NCBI GenBank assembly: GCA_018268715.1
Contig: JAFDVZ010000007.1
Coordinates: 609,453-673,452, forward strand
From: Acidobacteriota bacterium
GTDB taxonomy: Bacteria > Acidobacteriota > Terriglobia > Bryobacterales > Bryobacteraceae
Length of the DNA: 64,000 nucleotides
Reading direction: 5' to 3'
The notes under the pieces are model-generated. The model did no database searches, was not told the DNA's origin, and saw nothing but the letters and a program-made list of their open reading frames with translations. This document shows positions 6,510 through 14,498 of this stretch, piece after piece; position 1 is the first letter of the stretch; the number at the start of each line of letters is the position of its first letter. A program made the translations under genes and the position numbers.

Positions 6510-9194
6510 GTGAGTCTGGACAAAAACTACAAACTTTTGGAGCCCGCGTCCAACGTGGGTCCGTCTGAGGATCAGGAGTTGTTCGCCCGCGAGATCGCCA
6601 CTGGACAGCCGGTCACTGTCCATTTATTGGCGAAGGGTCGCAAGGCGGACAATGACTCGTTGGTGCGCCGGATCCTGGCGCTGAACACCGCGGATCGGGT
6701 GCAGGTGCTCGACACCGGCGAGTACCAGGGTTATACATTTGTAGTCACCCGCGTACTCCCGGGAGCCGCCGCATTCCGGACATGGATGACCACGGTCGCC
6801 CCGGAGCCGAAAGCGCCGCCCACCATCGACCGGTTGGGCTCCTTCAAACTGCCGGTGAACATTGCGCCGCCGCCCGCCGAATCCAAGTCGGAGCCGGGCG
6901 AATTCACTCGCATGTTCATGGCCCCGGCCCCTCCCGCCACTTCGCCATCGAGCCCGGCGTTTGATCCGGACGCAACCCAGCCGATGGAGGCGTTCAACCC
7001 GTCGAAGTTCTCCCAGCCCTCCGCCCCGCCGCCGGCGCCCGAGCCGCCGCCCACCCGGGAGCCCGGCGAATTTACACGCCAGTTCATGGCGCCCGCCGCG
7101 CCCAAACCATCCGCGCCACCGCCGCCGCCCGCTCCAGCGCCGCCGCCCCCCGCCGCCCCGCCGCCCGCGCCAGCGGCCACCGAACCCGGGGAATTCACGC
7201 GGCAGTTCATGAGCCCGGCCGCGCCCAAACCCTCCGCCCCCCCCGTGCAGGCGGCTGGCGACCCCGGCGATTTCTCCCGTCAATTCAAGGCCCCGGCGGC
7301 CCCCGCGCCCCCGGACGCCCCGCCGCCGCCCGCCGCCGAACCCGGCGAATTCACGCGTCAGTTCATGGCTCCGGCAGCAGCCAAACCGACCGCGCCAGCG
7401 GCCGCCCCGCCGCCGCCTGCCGCCGAAGCGGGCGAGTTCACCCGCATGTTCCAGACCGGGCCCACCGCCGCTGTACCGCCGCCACCTGCGGCCCCCAAGC
7501 CGCCCGCGCCTCCGGCCGCCCCGCCGCCGCCCGCCGCTGAACCAGGCGAATTCACGCGCCAGTTCATGGCTCCGGCAGCACCCAAACCGACCGCGCCGCC
7601 CCCGCCGCCGCCCCCAGCCGCCAAGCCGCCCGCGCCTCCGGCCGTCCAGCCGCCGCCTGCCGCCGAAGCGGGCGAGTTCACCCGCATGTTCCAGACCGGG
7701 CCCACCGCCGCTGCACCGCCGCCGTCCGCAGCCGCCCCGCCGCCCGCGCCTCCGGCCGCCCCGCCGCCGCCCGCCGCCGAAGCGGGAGAATTCACCCGCA
7801 TGTTCCAGACCGGGCCCACGACGCCGCCCCCCGCGCCCACCGCCGCTGCACCGCCGCCACCCGCGGCCCTCAAGCCGCCCGCGCCTCCGGCCGCCCCGCC
7901 GCCTGCCGCCGAACCGGGAGAATTCACCCGCATGTTCCAGGCGCCCCCGGAGCCGCCGTCTTCGGCCCAGCCCCCCGCGCCTACCGCCGCTGCGCCGCCG
8001 CCACCCGCGACCCCCAAGCCGCCCGCGCCTCCGGTCGTCCAGCCGCAACCCGCCACCGGAGCGGGCGAGTTCACCCGCATGTTCCAGACCGGGACCACAA
8101 CACCGTCCCCAGCGGCGCCCACCCCGCCGTCGCCGCCCCCAGCGCCAGCCGCCGCGGAAGCGGGCGAGTTCACCCGCATGTTCCAGACGCCGCCGCCCGA
8201 ACCATCCAAGCAGCAGAAGCCGAAACCAGCAGGCGGAGTCATTGCGGTCCCCGGCGCCCCGCGGAAAATCGCGGTCCAGCGTCCCCCGAAATCCAGCGAA
8301 CCCGGCGAGTTCACCCGGCTCTTCCAGACGCCGGCCGAAAAGGCCGCCCGTCCCCCGGCGCCTCCCGCTCCTCCACCCGCCGCTCCTCCGCCCGCCTCCA
8401 AGGAACCCGGCGAATTCACACGCCAGTTCCAATCGCCGGCCCAGCCCTCCAGCGCTCCGCCCGCATCGAAGGAGCCCGGCGAATTCACCCGCATGTTCGG
8501 AACGCCCGGCGCCGCCCCTCCCGCCCCGCCGCCTCCGCCTCCTTCCAGCGACGCCGGCGAGTTCACCAAGCTCTTCCAAACCCCGGTGGAGCCGCGCACG
8601 CCCGCTTTCGGCTCCGACGCGATGTTCGCGCCCCCGCCCCAGCGCCCGCCCGCATCCGCCGCCCCCGGCGGCGATTTTGAGAAGATCTTCCAGCAGCCCC
8701 AGCAACAGCAGCCGTCCACCCCATATGCGGCCACGCCCTCCACGCCCAAACCGGTCGGCGAATTCACCCGCATGCTCGACCCGTTCAACGCCCAGGGCAA
8801 CGCTGGACCCACGCCCTTCGGCCCGGCCCAGCCGGCGCCTCCGCCGCCCTCCTCCGGCGCGCCCGGCGACTTCACACGAATGTTCGGCCCCGGCGCGGGC
8901 GGAGGCATGCCGGCCTCATCCTCCGGGATGGGCGCCACCGGCGCCTTTCACACACCCACCCACGGCGGAGGCGCCGCCGCTCCCTCACAGCCCCAAGGAC
9001 CCGGCGAATACACGCGCATGTTCGAAGCGCCGGCCGCTCAACCGCCCGCCGCGGCCGGCGGCGCCGCGAAACGTCCCGCCAAGGCCATGGAGGAGCCCGC
9101 CAAGCCCAAATCGAACCTGCTGCTCATCATCATATTGAGCTCGCTGTTCGTGCTCGCCGTGCTGGTTGTGCTGTTCTTCGTCCTGCGATCGTAA
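6510..9194 (+). CDS. Tail-anchored kinase-like protein with about twenty GEFTR[M/Q]F motifs
   Basis: Uncharacterised, 894 aa. The GTG at 6510 is chosen for the GGGGAGGGGG ribosome site just upstream and gives VSLDKNYKLLEP; a longer frame from 6456 would run through the DNA repeats. Residues 1-95 resemble the N-lobe of a Ser/Thr kinase (NYKLLEP, LFAREIATGQPVTVHLL, VLDTGEYQGYTFVVTRVLPG) but lack a glycine loop and a C-lobe. Residues 128-840 are a Pro/Ala-rich linker with about twenty spaced motifs of the form PGEFTRMFQ or PGEFTRQFM. Residues 867-892 form one membrane helix followed by only RS, so it is tail-anchored with the repeats in the cytoplasm. It diverges from tssK. A role as type VI or phospho-signalling scaffold is inference; Thr in each motif could be phosphorylated and bound by FHA domains. 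Confidence 0.85.
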   Translation: MSLDKNYKLLEPASNVGPSEDQELFAREIATGQPVTVHLLAKGRKADNDSLVRRILALNTADRVQVLDTGEYQGYTFVVTRVLPGAAAFRTWMTTVAPEPKAPPTIDRLGSFKLPVNIAPPPAESKSEPGEFTRMFMAPAPPATSPSSPAFDPDATQPMEAFNPSKFSQPSAPPPAPEPPPTREPGEFTRQFMAPAAPKPSAPPPPPAPAPPPPAAPPPAPAATEPGEFTRQFMSPAAPKPSAPPVQAAGDPGDFSRQFKAPAAPAPPDAPPPPAAEPGEFTRQFMAPAAAKPTAPAAAPPPPAAEAGEFTRMFQTGPTAAVPPPPAAPKPPAPPAAPPPPAAEPGEFTRQFMAPAAPKPTAPPPPPPPAAKPPAPPAVQPPPAAEAGEFTRMFQTGPTAAAPPPSAAAPPPAPPAAPPPPAAEAGEFTRMFQTGPTTPPPAPTAAAPPPPAALKPPAPPAAPPPAAEPGEFTRMFQAPPEPPSSAQPPAPTAAAPPPPATPKPPAPPVVQPQPATGAGEFTRMFQTGTTTPSPAAPTPPSPPPAPAAAEAGEFTRMFQTPPPEPSKQQKPKPAGGVIAVPGAPRKIAVQRPPKSSEPGEFTRLFQTPAEKAARPPAPPAPPPAAPPPASKEPGEFTRQFQSPAQPSSAPPASKEPGEFTRMFGTPGAAPPAPPPPPPSSDAGEFTKLFQTPVEPRTPAFGSDAMFAPPPQRPPASAAPGGDFEKIFQQPQQQQPSTPYAATPSTPKPVGEFTRMLDPFNAQGNAGPTPFGPAQPAPPPPSSGAPGDFTRMFGPGAGGGMPASSSGMGATGAFHTPTHGGGAAAPSQPQGPGEYTRMFEAPAAQPPAAAGGAAKRPAKAMEEPAKPKSNLLLIIILSSLFVLAVLVVLFFVLRS
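6891..9025 (+). repeat. Coding repeat: about twenty GEFTR[M/Q]F units in Pro/Ala linkers
   Basis: Each unit is (E/D)(P/A)GEFTR(M/Q/L)F followed by MAP, QTG or QTP. Nineteen are close to consensus (variants GDFSRQF, GEFTKLF, GEYTRMF, GEFTRML) and one is degraded (GGDFEKIF). Linkers of 15-50 residues are almost only P and A. DNA identity is highest between about 7330 and 7930, where linker and motif recur together, which suggests recent local duplication there. Confidence 0.85.
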
Positions 9195-9214
9195 CCCTCC
9201 ATACGGACGTCCCC

Positions 9215-9243
9215 GGGGCGGCGGCCAAATCCGTCCGCCGCCC
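9215..9243. other. GC-rich inverted repeat between the GEFTR gene and the M20 peptidase
   Basis: GGGCGGCGG (9216-9224) pairs perfectly with CCGCCGCCC (9235-9243) around a 10-base loop, 22 bases after the stop codon. No T-run follows, so it may be a factor-assisted terminator. TAAGAT at 9274-9279, nine bases before the next ATG, is a possible -10 box for the peptidase gene. Confidence 0.45.
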
Positions 9244-9288
9244 TCGGGCGCGACATCGCCCCGGCCCACTTGTTAAGATCGTGATCGA

Positions 9289-10665
9289 ATGCGGGTTTTT
9301 GCCCTGTGCTTGCTGCTGGCGCTTCCCGCGGTCGCCCTGGACGATAACATTCCTCTGCCCGACCGCGCCCGGCAGTATCTCATCGACCTGCTTAAGCTCG
9401 ATACCACCAACCCTCCGGGTAACGAAACCCGGGTTGCCGAATACCTCCGGCAGGTCGCCGACACCCACGGCATTTCTTGCGAACTGCTCGGCCCGGACGC
9501 GCGCCGCCTCAACTTTGTGGCCCGTCTCAAGGGCGGAGTCCGCCGCCGTCCTCTCCTGTTAATCGCCCACAGCGACGTTGTCCCCGTCGACCGCGGCCAG
9601 TGGACCGTCGACCCGTTCCGCGGCGAAACCCGCGGCGGGTTCATCTTCGGCCGCGGCGCTGTCGACGACAAGAGCCTGCTCGCCGCCGAATTGGCCGTTC
9701 TGGTCGAACTCCGCCGCCGCAACATTCGTCTGAACCGCGACATCATTCTGCTGTCGGAAGCCGACGAGGAAGCCGGCGCCACCGGGATTCAGTGGATCGT
9801 GGACAAGGCCTGGGCGAAAATCGACGCCGAGTTCGCCCTCAACGAAGGCGGCTACATCTTCGAAACCTCCGACGGCGACCGCGCCTTCAACATTCAAACC
9901 GCCGAAAAGGTGCCCACCCGCGTCATTCTCACCGCGCACGGCGCCGCCGGTCACGGTTCGCTGCCCCGGCCCGACAATCCCGTCCTGCGGCTGTCCCGCG
10001 CCGTGGCGCGTCTGGCCGATTCCGATCAGCCCGTCCATGTGAACAGCGTGACGCGCCGCTACCTGCGCGAACTGTCCCGCCTCCCTGATTTCACCTGGCT
10101 CGCGCCCATGCTCCCCAAACTCGATAACCCCGCCCTCGCCGGCGCCGTCGCCAACCAGATCCGTTCCCGCGAGCCGGAGATCGAGGCCATGCTGCGCACC
10201 AGCGTCACACCCACCATGCTGAGGGCTAGCAATAAGGTGAACGTGATTCCCAACACCGCCGAAGCCCAGTTGGACGTCCGCCGCCTGCCCAGCGAAACCC
10301 GCGAGGAGATCGTCGCCCGTTTCCGCCAGACGATCAACGATCCTTCCATCGACGTTACCGTCGCTGCCGCGCCCGGCATGCCCGCCACCGAGCCCAGCCC
10401 GCTGATCACACCCCTGTATCGCGCCATGGAGCGCGTGTTCAAGATCCACTCCGAGGACGTCGTGCTACCCTACATGTCGCGCGGCGCCTCCGACAGTTCA
10501 TTCCTGCGCGCCCGCGGAATGCCGGTCTACGGCGTCCCGTTGTTCGCCAAGGAGGGCGGCGACGCCCGCATCCACGGCAACGACGAACGCATATCTCCGA
10601 AAAACCTCGAGGACGGCGTCGAACTTCTCTGGCAAATCGTCATGGAAGTGGCCGGCCGCGAATAA
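9289..10665 (+). CDS. Exported M20-family metallopeptidase
   Basis: Zinc-dependent carboxypeptidase or aminoacylase of the M20/ArgE/DapE/Pep-S family, 458 aa. Residues 1-18 form a Sec signal peptide (MRVFALCLLLALPAVALD), so it acts in the periplasm or outside. Metal and catalytic motifs are intact: AHSDVVP with H94 and D96, GRGAVDDKS with bridging D126, and SEADEEAG with E160/E161. A lid/dimerisation domain lies at about 200-320 and a late metal His is expected in GGDARIHGNDE near residue 430. It probably trims peptides or N-acyl amino acids. It is followed by the DeoC-like gene after 8 bases, so co-transcription is likely. Confidence 0.9.
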   Translation: MRVFALCLLLALPAVALDDNIPLPDRARQYLIDLLKLDTTNPPGNETRVAEYLRQVADTHGISCELLGPDARRLNFVARLKGGVRRRPLLLIAHSDVVPVDRGQWTVDPFRGETRGGFIFGRGAVDDKSLLAAELAVLVELRRRNIRLNRDIILLSEADEEAGATGIQWIVDKAWAKIDAEFALNEGGYIFETSDGDRAFNIQTAEKVPTRVILTAHGAAGHGSLPRPDNPVLRLSRAVARLADSDQPVHVNSVTRRYLRELSRLPDFTWLAPMLPKLDNPALAGAVANQIRSREPEIEAMLRTSVTPTMLRASNKVNVIPNTAEAQLDVRRLPSETREEIVARFRQTINDPSIDVTVAAAPGMPATEPSPLITPLYRAMERVFKIHSEDVVLPYMSRGASDSSFLRARGMPVYGVPLFAKEGGDARIHGNDERISPKNLEDGVELLWQIVMEVAGRE

Positions 10666-10673
10666 GAGGATTG

Positions 10674-11405
10674 ATGACTCCCGCCGAAACGAACCCAACT
10701 CCTGTCTTTACGAGTTATGAGGACCTGTCCCGCTCCGTGGACTTCGCCATTGTCGGCCCCGAGGCCTCGGACGATCGCATCGCCCAGACCTGCGAACAGG
10801 CCAAGGCCCGCCGCGTGGGCCGCCTTACCGTGCGCCCGTCCTCGCTCGATCTGGTCACCCGCTGGATGGGCGGTAGCGGAATTTCCATCTGCGCGGCCGT
10901 GAGTTACCCGCATGGCGCCGACACCACGGCCGTGAAGTTATACGCCGTCCGCGACGCCATCAACCGCGGGGCCCGGGCCATTGAGACCATCCTGAGTCCC
11001 GGCCGCATGATTTCGCGCCAATTCCGTCATCTCGAGTCGGAAATTATGCAGATGACTCAGGAGTGCCACCGTTCCGGCGTCGAGTTCATCCTGGACTTCG
11101 AAATCGGGTGGCTCCCGCCGGATCTCCAGGCGATCGCCTGCAAACTCGCCCGTCGCACTGAGGTCGACGTGGTGCGCGCGGCCAGCCTCTATGGCCCTCC
11201 GGCAAGCGCTGAAGACGTCCAGTTGCTGGTGTCGAAGCTGGGCGAGTTGGCCAAAGTCTCCACGACGCTGCCCGAAACCCTGGAAGCCGCCGAAGCCGCC
11301 CGCGTTGCCGGTGTGGCTTGGTTCCAGACCGCCGCCCCCGAACCATTGCTCACTGCCTGGGACGTCGAAGTGAAGCGTCGCGCCGACGAGTTAGCGGCCG
11401 GTTGA
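10674..11405 (+). CDS. DeoC-like TIM-barrel protein lacking the Schiff-base lysine
   Basis: 243 aa, starting at the ATG at 10674 behind AGAGGA; the TTG three bases earlier is an alternative. Overall order matches deoxyribose-phosphate aldolase: SVDFAIVGPEASDDRI for the opening IDHTLL..A, AVSYPHGADTTAVKLYAVRDAINRGA for FPLGA..K..E...A...GA. The catalytic positions are changed. The FVKTSTGF strand with the Schiff-base lysine reads VVRAASLYG, the VKPAGGIR strand reads VSTTLPET, and the Asp of DMVIN is ETILS. It is therefore probably not an aldolase; a binding or changed enzymatic role is open. Confidence 0.7.
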   Translation: MTPAETNPTPVFTSYEDLSRSVDFAIVGPEASDDRIAQTCEQAKARRVGRLTVRPSSLDLVTRWMGGSGISICAAVSYPHGADTTAVKLYAVRDAINRGARAIETILSPGRMISRQFRHLESEIMQMTQECHRSGVEFILDFEIGWLPPDLQAIACKLARRTEVDVVRAASLYGPPASAEDVQLLVSKLGELAKVSTTLPETLEAAEAARVAGVAWFQTAAPEPLLTAWDVEVKRRADELAAG

Positions 11406-11610
11406 CCCGCGTCCGCGGGAAATGCCGATTTCTCCCGCCATGCCCGCGAAACCCTGAGTTCCACGAACTCTAACCCCGAATAACTCCATATCGAGGGCCT
11501 ACCGCATGGCGGCGACCTCCTGGGCGCCGTCACCGGCCCAACCGATTGGACTACGGGCAACCTGGTCTTCTTCGGAAGCACTTTTGAGCGGGCGCCCTGC
11601 CAAGCAAGTC

Positions 11611-12675
11611 TCAACTGGTGACCTTTTCGAAAAAGGCCATCGAACGGCGGGCGCACTCGCGCCAGCGGTAGCGCTGGGCGCGCTCGCGGCCGGCCTGTCC
11701 AAGGCGGGAGCGCAGGCCGGCGTCCGTCAATAGCCGTTCCAGCGCCGACCGGATCTCGGCGGGGCTGCGCGGGTCGGCGTAGAGGGCGCCGTCGCCGGCG
11801 ATCTCGGGCAGGCAGGAGGCGTTTGAAGTCACCACTGGTACACTGGTGGCCATCGCCTGAGCCACCGGGAACCCGAACCCCTCGTACAGCGAAACATAGG
11901 CGAAAACGGCGGCGCCGGCAGTCAGCGACGGGATGTCGGATTCCGGCACATAGCCAAGATAAGTGACCGATTTCAGCCGCTCCAGCGTCTGTTCCGACTT
12001 CCAACCGGCGGATCCAGCGACCACAAATTCGTATTCATGGCGCAACTCGTCGGGTAACTGGCGCCAGGCGTCGAGCAAGGTGTCCAGGTTCTTGCGAGGC
12101 TCGATGGTCCCAAGGAACAGGACGTAGGGCTTGGCTCGACGCAGCGGTACGGCGTTGAAAAAGCGCTCATCGACGCCTGAATGGATCGTTTCGATGCGTT
12201 TTGGGTCGATTCCCAGTACATTAATGGCGTCCTGGCGGGTGTTTTCGGACACCGCGATCAGGCCGGCGGCCCGTTTCAGGATGCGATCGGCGAAGTAACG
12301 GTCGGCGGCGATGTTGCCCGGGGTATGGAGTTCGGGCATCAGGTAGCTGGTCATGTCGTGCAGCGTCGCCGTCAGGCGGGCGCGACGGGGCGGGACACGG
12401 ACCATGTTCGAGGAGTGGAACACGTCGTAACCCCGGCAGACGGCGTCGAGGGCCGTGCTACCCAGGTGGTTGATCGCGAACACGGCGGCGAGCCTCGGCC
12501 AGGTGGCCCAGGGCGCCAGAACCGAGGCGTCGTGGTTGAGCGGACGGTCCGCCGGAATGCCCGGAAAGGCCGAAACGGCGCCGGATTTGGCTAACTCCCG
12601 GAGCAAATGCCACGTATAACTCTTGACTCCGGCGCTGCGGAGCAGGAGCGAGGTGGCGTCGATCAGGACTTTCAC
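11611..12675 (-). CDS. GT4-family glycosyltransferase
   Basis: Retaining GT-B glycosyltransferase of family GT4, 354 aa, cytoplasmic, transferring a sugar from a nucleotide donor to a lipid or glycan acceptor. The N-terminal Rossmann half starts MKVLIDATSLL and has the GVKSY loop. The donor half contains LGTIEPRKNLDTLLDAW and the EX7E region SLYEGFGFPVAQAMATSVPVV followed by GDGALYADP. It overlaps the end of the GT-C gene by four bases (ATGA at 12672-12675), so the two are translationally coupled. With asnB upstream it forms a glycan or glycolipid assembly operon; donor and acceptor cannot be told. Confidence 0.9.
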   Translation of the reverse strand: MKVLIDATSLLLRSAGVKSYTWHLLRELAKSGAVSAFPGIPADRPLNHDASVLAPWATWPRLAAVFAINHLGSTALDAVCRGYDVFHSSNMVRVPPRRARLTATLHDMTSYLMPELHTPGNIAADRYFADRILKRAAGLIAVSENTRQDAINVLGIDPKRIETIHSGVDERFFNAVPLRRAKPYVLFLGTIEPRKNLDTLLDAWRQLPDELRHEYEFVVAGSAGWKSEQTLERLKSVTYLGYVPESDIPSLTAGAAVFAYVSLYEGFGFPVAQAMATSVPVVTSNASCLPEIAGDGALYADPRSPAEIRSALERLLTDAGLRSRLGQAGRERAQRYRWRECARRSMAFFEKVTS

Positions 12676-14498
12676 TGGATGTTCGTCAGCAGGTACTTGC
12701 CGCCGCTTTCGGCCACCTGCTTCAGCGCCTCGGGGCCGACCCGTTTCTGGATACGAGGCAACGACGGCTTCTCGACCAGGATGTAGTAGCGGTCCCTGGA
12801 CTGCCAGAACCGTTGGAAATCGGCGTCGCCGATGAAGACGTCCTTGGGGGCGTCCGGGGCGTTCGAGCCGTACTCCAGGTTGTTGACCCGGCCGTTCAGC
12901 AGCAGGGCCCGGCGGTTAGTGTAAAAGATCACCGAAGACCACGTGTAATACTGATCGTCCAGGATCAGTTGGCCCGGCGGGGCGGCTTCGAGCGCTCTGG
13001 CGAGGGGACGGGAGGCCAGGTACGGGTCAAAAACGACCATCGCCAGGCGGGCGGCGTGGAAGAACAGGATCATCATCACGCTGACGCCGATGACCAGACG
13101 GGTCGAAGTCATGCGCCAGGCTACGATGGCGCCCACCAGAAACGCGATGCCCGCAAGGATGAGCGGCGGGCGGAGATAGGCGAACGAGTTCAATGTCAGG
13201 TCGCCCATGTGGCCCAACGAGAGTGTGTATAAGTCGGGGTTCTGAGTTAGGGCGTTTGAGATATCGCCGGGAGTCGGCAATCTCTGTACCTTGATCAGGA
13301 TGGCTGCGATGGCGACGGCCGCCAGTCCAGCAATGACCGCTAACACACGGCGGCCGCCGGTGATCCACTTGTCGTCGCCGGTCAGGGCGCTGCCTAACAA
13401 CAGGGCCAGGGCCGGGTAACACGGCATCGAATAATATTCCTGAGTCGAAGAAAAGGTGAAGAAAACCAGCAGGAAGCCGGTCCAGCACAGGGCGAGCAGG
13501 CGCATGCGGCCGGCCCGGTTATCCGCGAAGCCGGCGCGGCGGATCCGGTGGATGGCGGCCGGGAAGAAGACGCTCCAGGGGAACAGCCACAGCAGGTGGA
13601 ACAGCCAGAAGTACGGCCTGGGCACCGTGTTGTAGTCGCGCGGGAAGCGCAGGTTCAGGAACCGGAGCACGTGCTCGTTCATGAAGTAGAACCAGAAGAA
13701 GCCGTGCCAGGCGCCGGGACCCGAGTGCATCGTCCACGCGAAGTAGGGCGGATTCCGCAGGGTGGCCAGGATGTGCCAGGGGGCCGCGATCAGGAAGGCG
13801 ATCGCCAGGCCGCTGAAGACGTGCAGGCGCCGCCAGACTGGCCACGAGAATAGTTCGCGGCGGAAGGCCAGATACAGCAGGGCGCCGGCCACCGGGAAGA
13901 CGGCGGCGATCAACCCCTTCAGCAACAGTCCTGTGCCGATGGCCGCGGCCATGACTGCGGCCCACAGGCGGGGGCGCGGTTCGGCGTCGTCGAGCGCCCG
14001 CAGGAAGGCCCACATGGCGAGCGTGATGGTCAGCGTCAGGACGATGTCCGGGATCAGGATCCGGGTGAACAGGAACAGGCCGATAGACGTCGAAAAGACC
14101 AGGCCGGAGTAGAGGCCGGTCCGGGCCGAAAACGCCCAGGCGCCGATGCGGGCGATCAGCCACGCCAGCACTATGATGGATAACACCACAGGGATGCGAG
14201 CCACCCAGTCATGTACTCCGAATAGCCAGTAGCAGACGGCTATCATCCAATATTTCAACGGCGATTTTTCGAGATACAAAACGCCGTCGAGACGGGCCGA
14301 AACCCAGTCGCCCGAATCGAGCATGTTACGGGCGATCTGAGCCTGGACGGCGTCCACGTCGTCCATGAGCGAGGGCGGGCTCACCATGCAGCCCACGAAA
14401 ATCAGGGCCGCCACGAGCACCACGATCAGTTCATATTTCAGGCTGTAGTAAGAATTGTTTCCGGTTCGCCCTGAGTGGGAGACGGAATTACGTTCCAT
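12672..14498 (-). CDS. GT39/ArnT-like polyprenyl-phosphate glycosyltransferase
   Basis: Integral membrane GT-C protein of about 608 aa with roughly a dozen hydrophobic helices. The first periplasmic loop has the acidic catalytic motif DDVDAVQAQIARNMLDSGDW followed by YLEKSPLKYW, as in PMT/ArnT proteins that use a polyprenyl-phosphate sugar donor. A soluble C-terminal domain of about 150 residues follows (LILDDQYYTWSSVIFYTNR). The start is uncertain: the ATG at 14498 (MERNSVSHSG) has a weak AAGAG site and overlaps asnB by 61 bases, and there is no later ATG before the first helix. Acceptor may be a lipid or a surface polymer. Confidence 0.82.
   Translation of the reverse strand: MERNSVSHSGRTGNNSYYSLKYELIVVLVAALIFVGCMVSPPSLMDDVDAVQAQIARNMLDSGDWVSARLDGVLYLEKSPLKYWMIAVCYWLFGVHDWVARIPVVLSIIVLAWLIARIGAWAFSARTGLYSGLVFSTSIGLFLFTRILIPDIVLTLTITLAMWAFLRALDDAEPRPRLWAAVMAAAIGTGLLLKGLIAAVFPVAGALLYLAFRRELFSWPVWRRLHVFSGLAIAFLIAAPWHILATLRNPPYFAWTMHSGPGAWHGFFWFYFMNEHVLRFLNLRFPRDYNTVPRPYFWLFHLLWLFPWSVFFPAAIHRIRRAGFADNRAGRMRLLALCWTGFLLVFFTFSSTQEYYSMPCYPALALLLGSALTGDDKWITGGRRVLAVIAGLAAVAIAAILIKVQRLPTPGDISNALTQNPDLYTLSLGHMGDLTLNSFAYLRPPLILAGIAFLVGAIVAWRMTSTRLVIGVSVMMILFFHAARLAMVVFDPYLASRPLARALEAAPPGQLILDDQYYTWSSVIFYTNRRALLLNGRVNNLEYGSNAPDAPKDVFIGDADFQRFWQSRDRYYILVEKPSLPRIQKRVGPEALKQVAESGGKYLLTNIQ

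Noticed and set aside
6624..8938. Long minus-strand frames opposite the GEFTR gene
   Set aside because: They are Gly/Arg-rich shadows of GC-rich proline codons, with no ribosome site or domain; the plus strand has clear domain structure.
11406..11419. Palindrome CCCGCGTCCGCGGG as a terminator after the DeoC-like gene
   Set aside because: The loop is only two bases and there is no T-run; the stem could not form a normal terminator.
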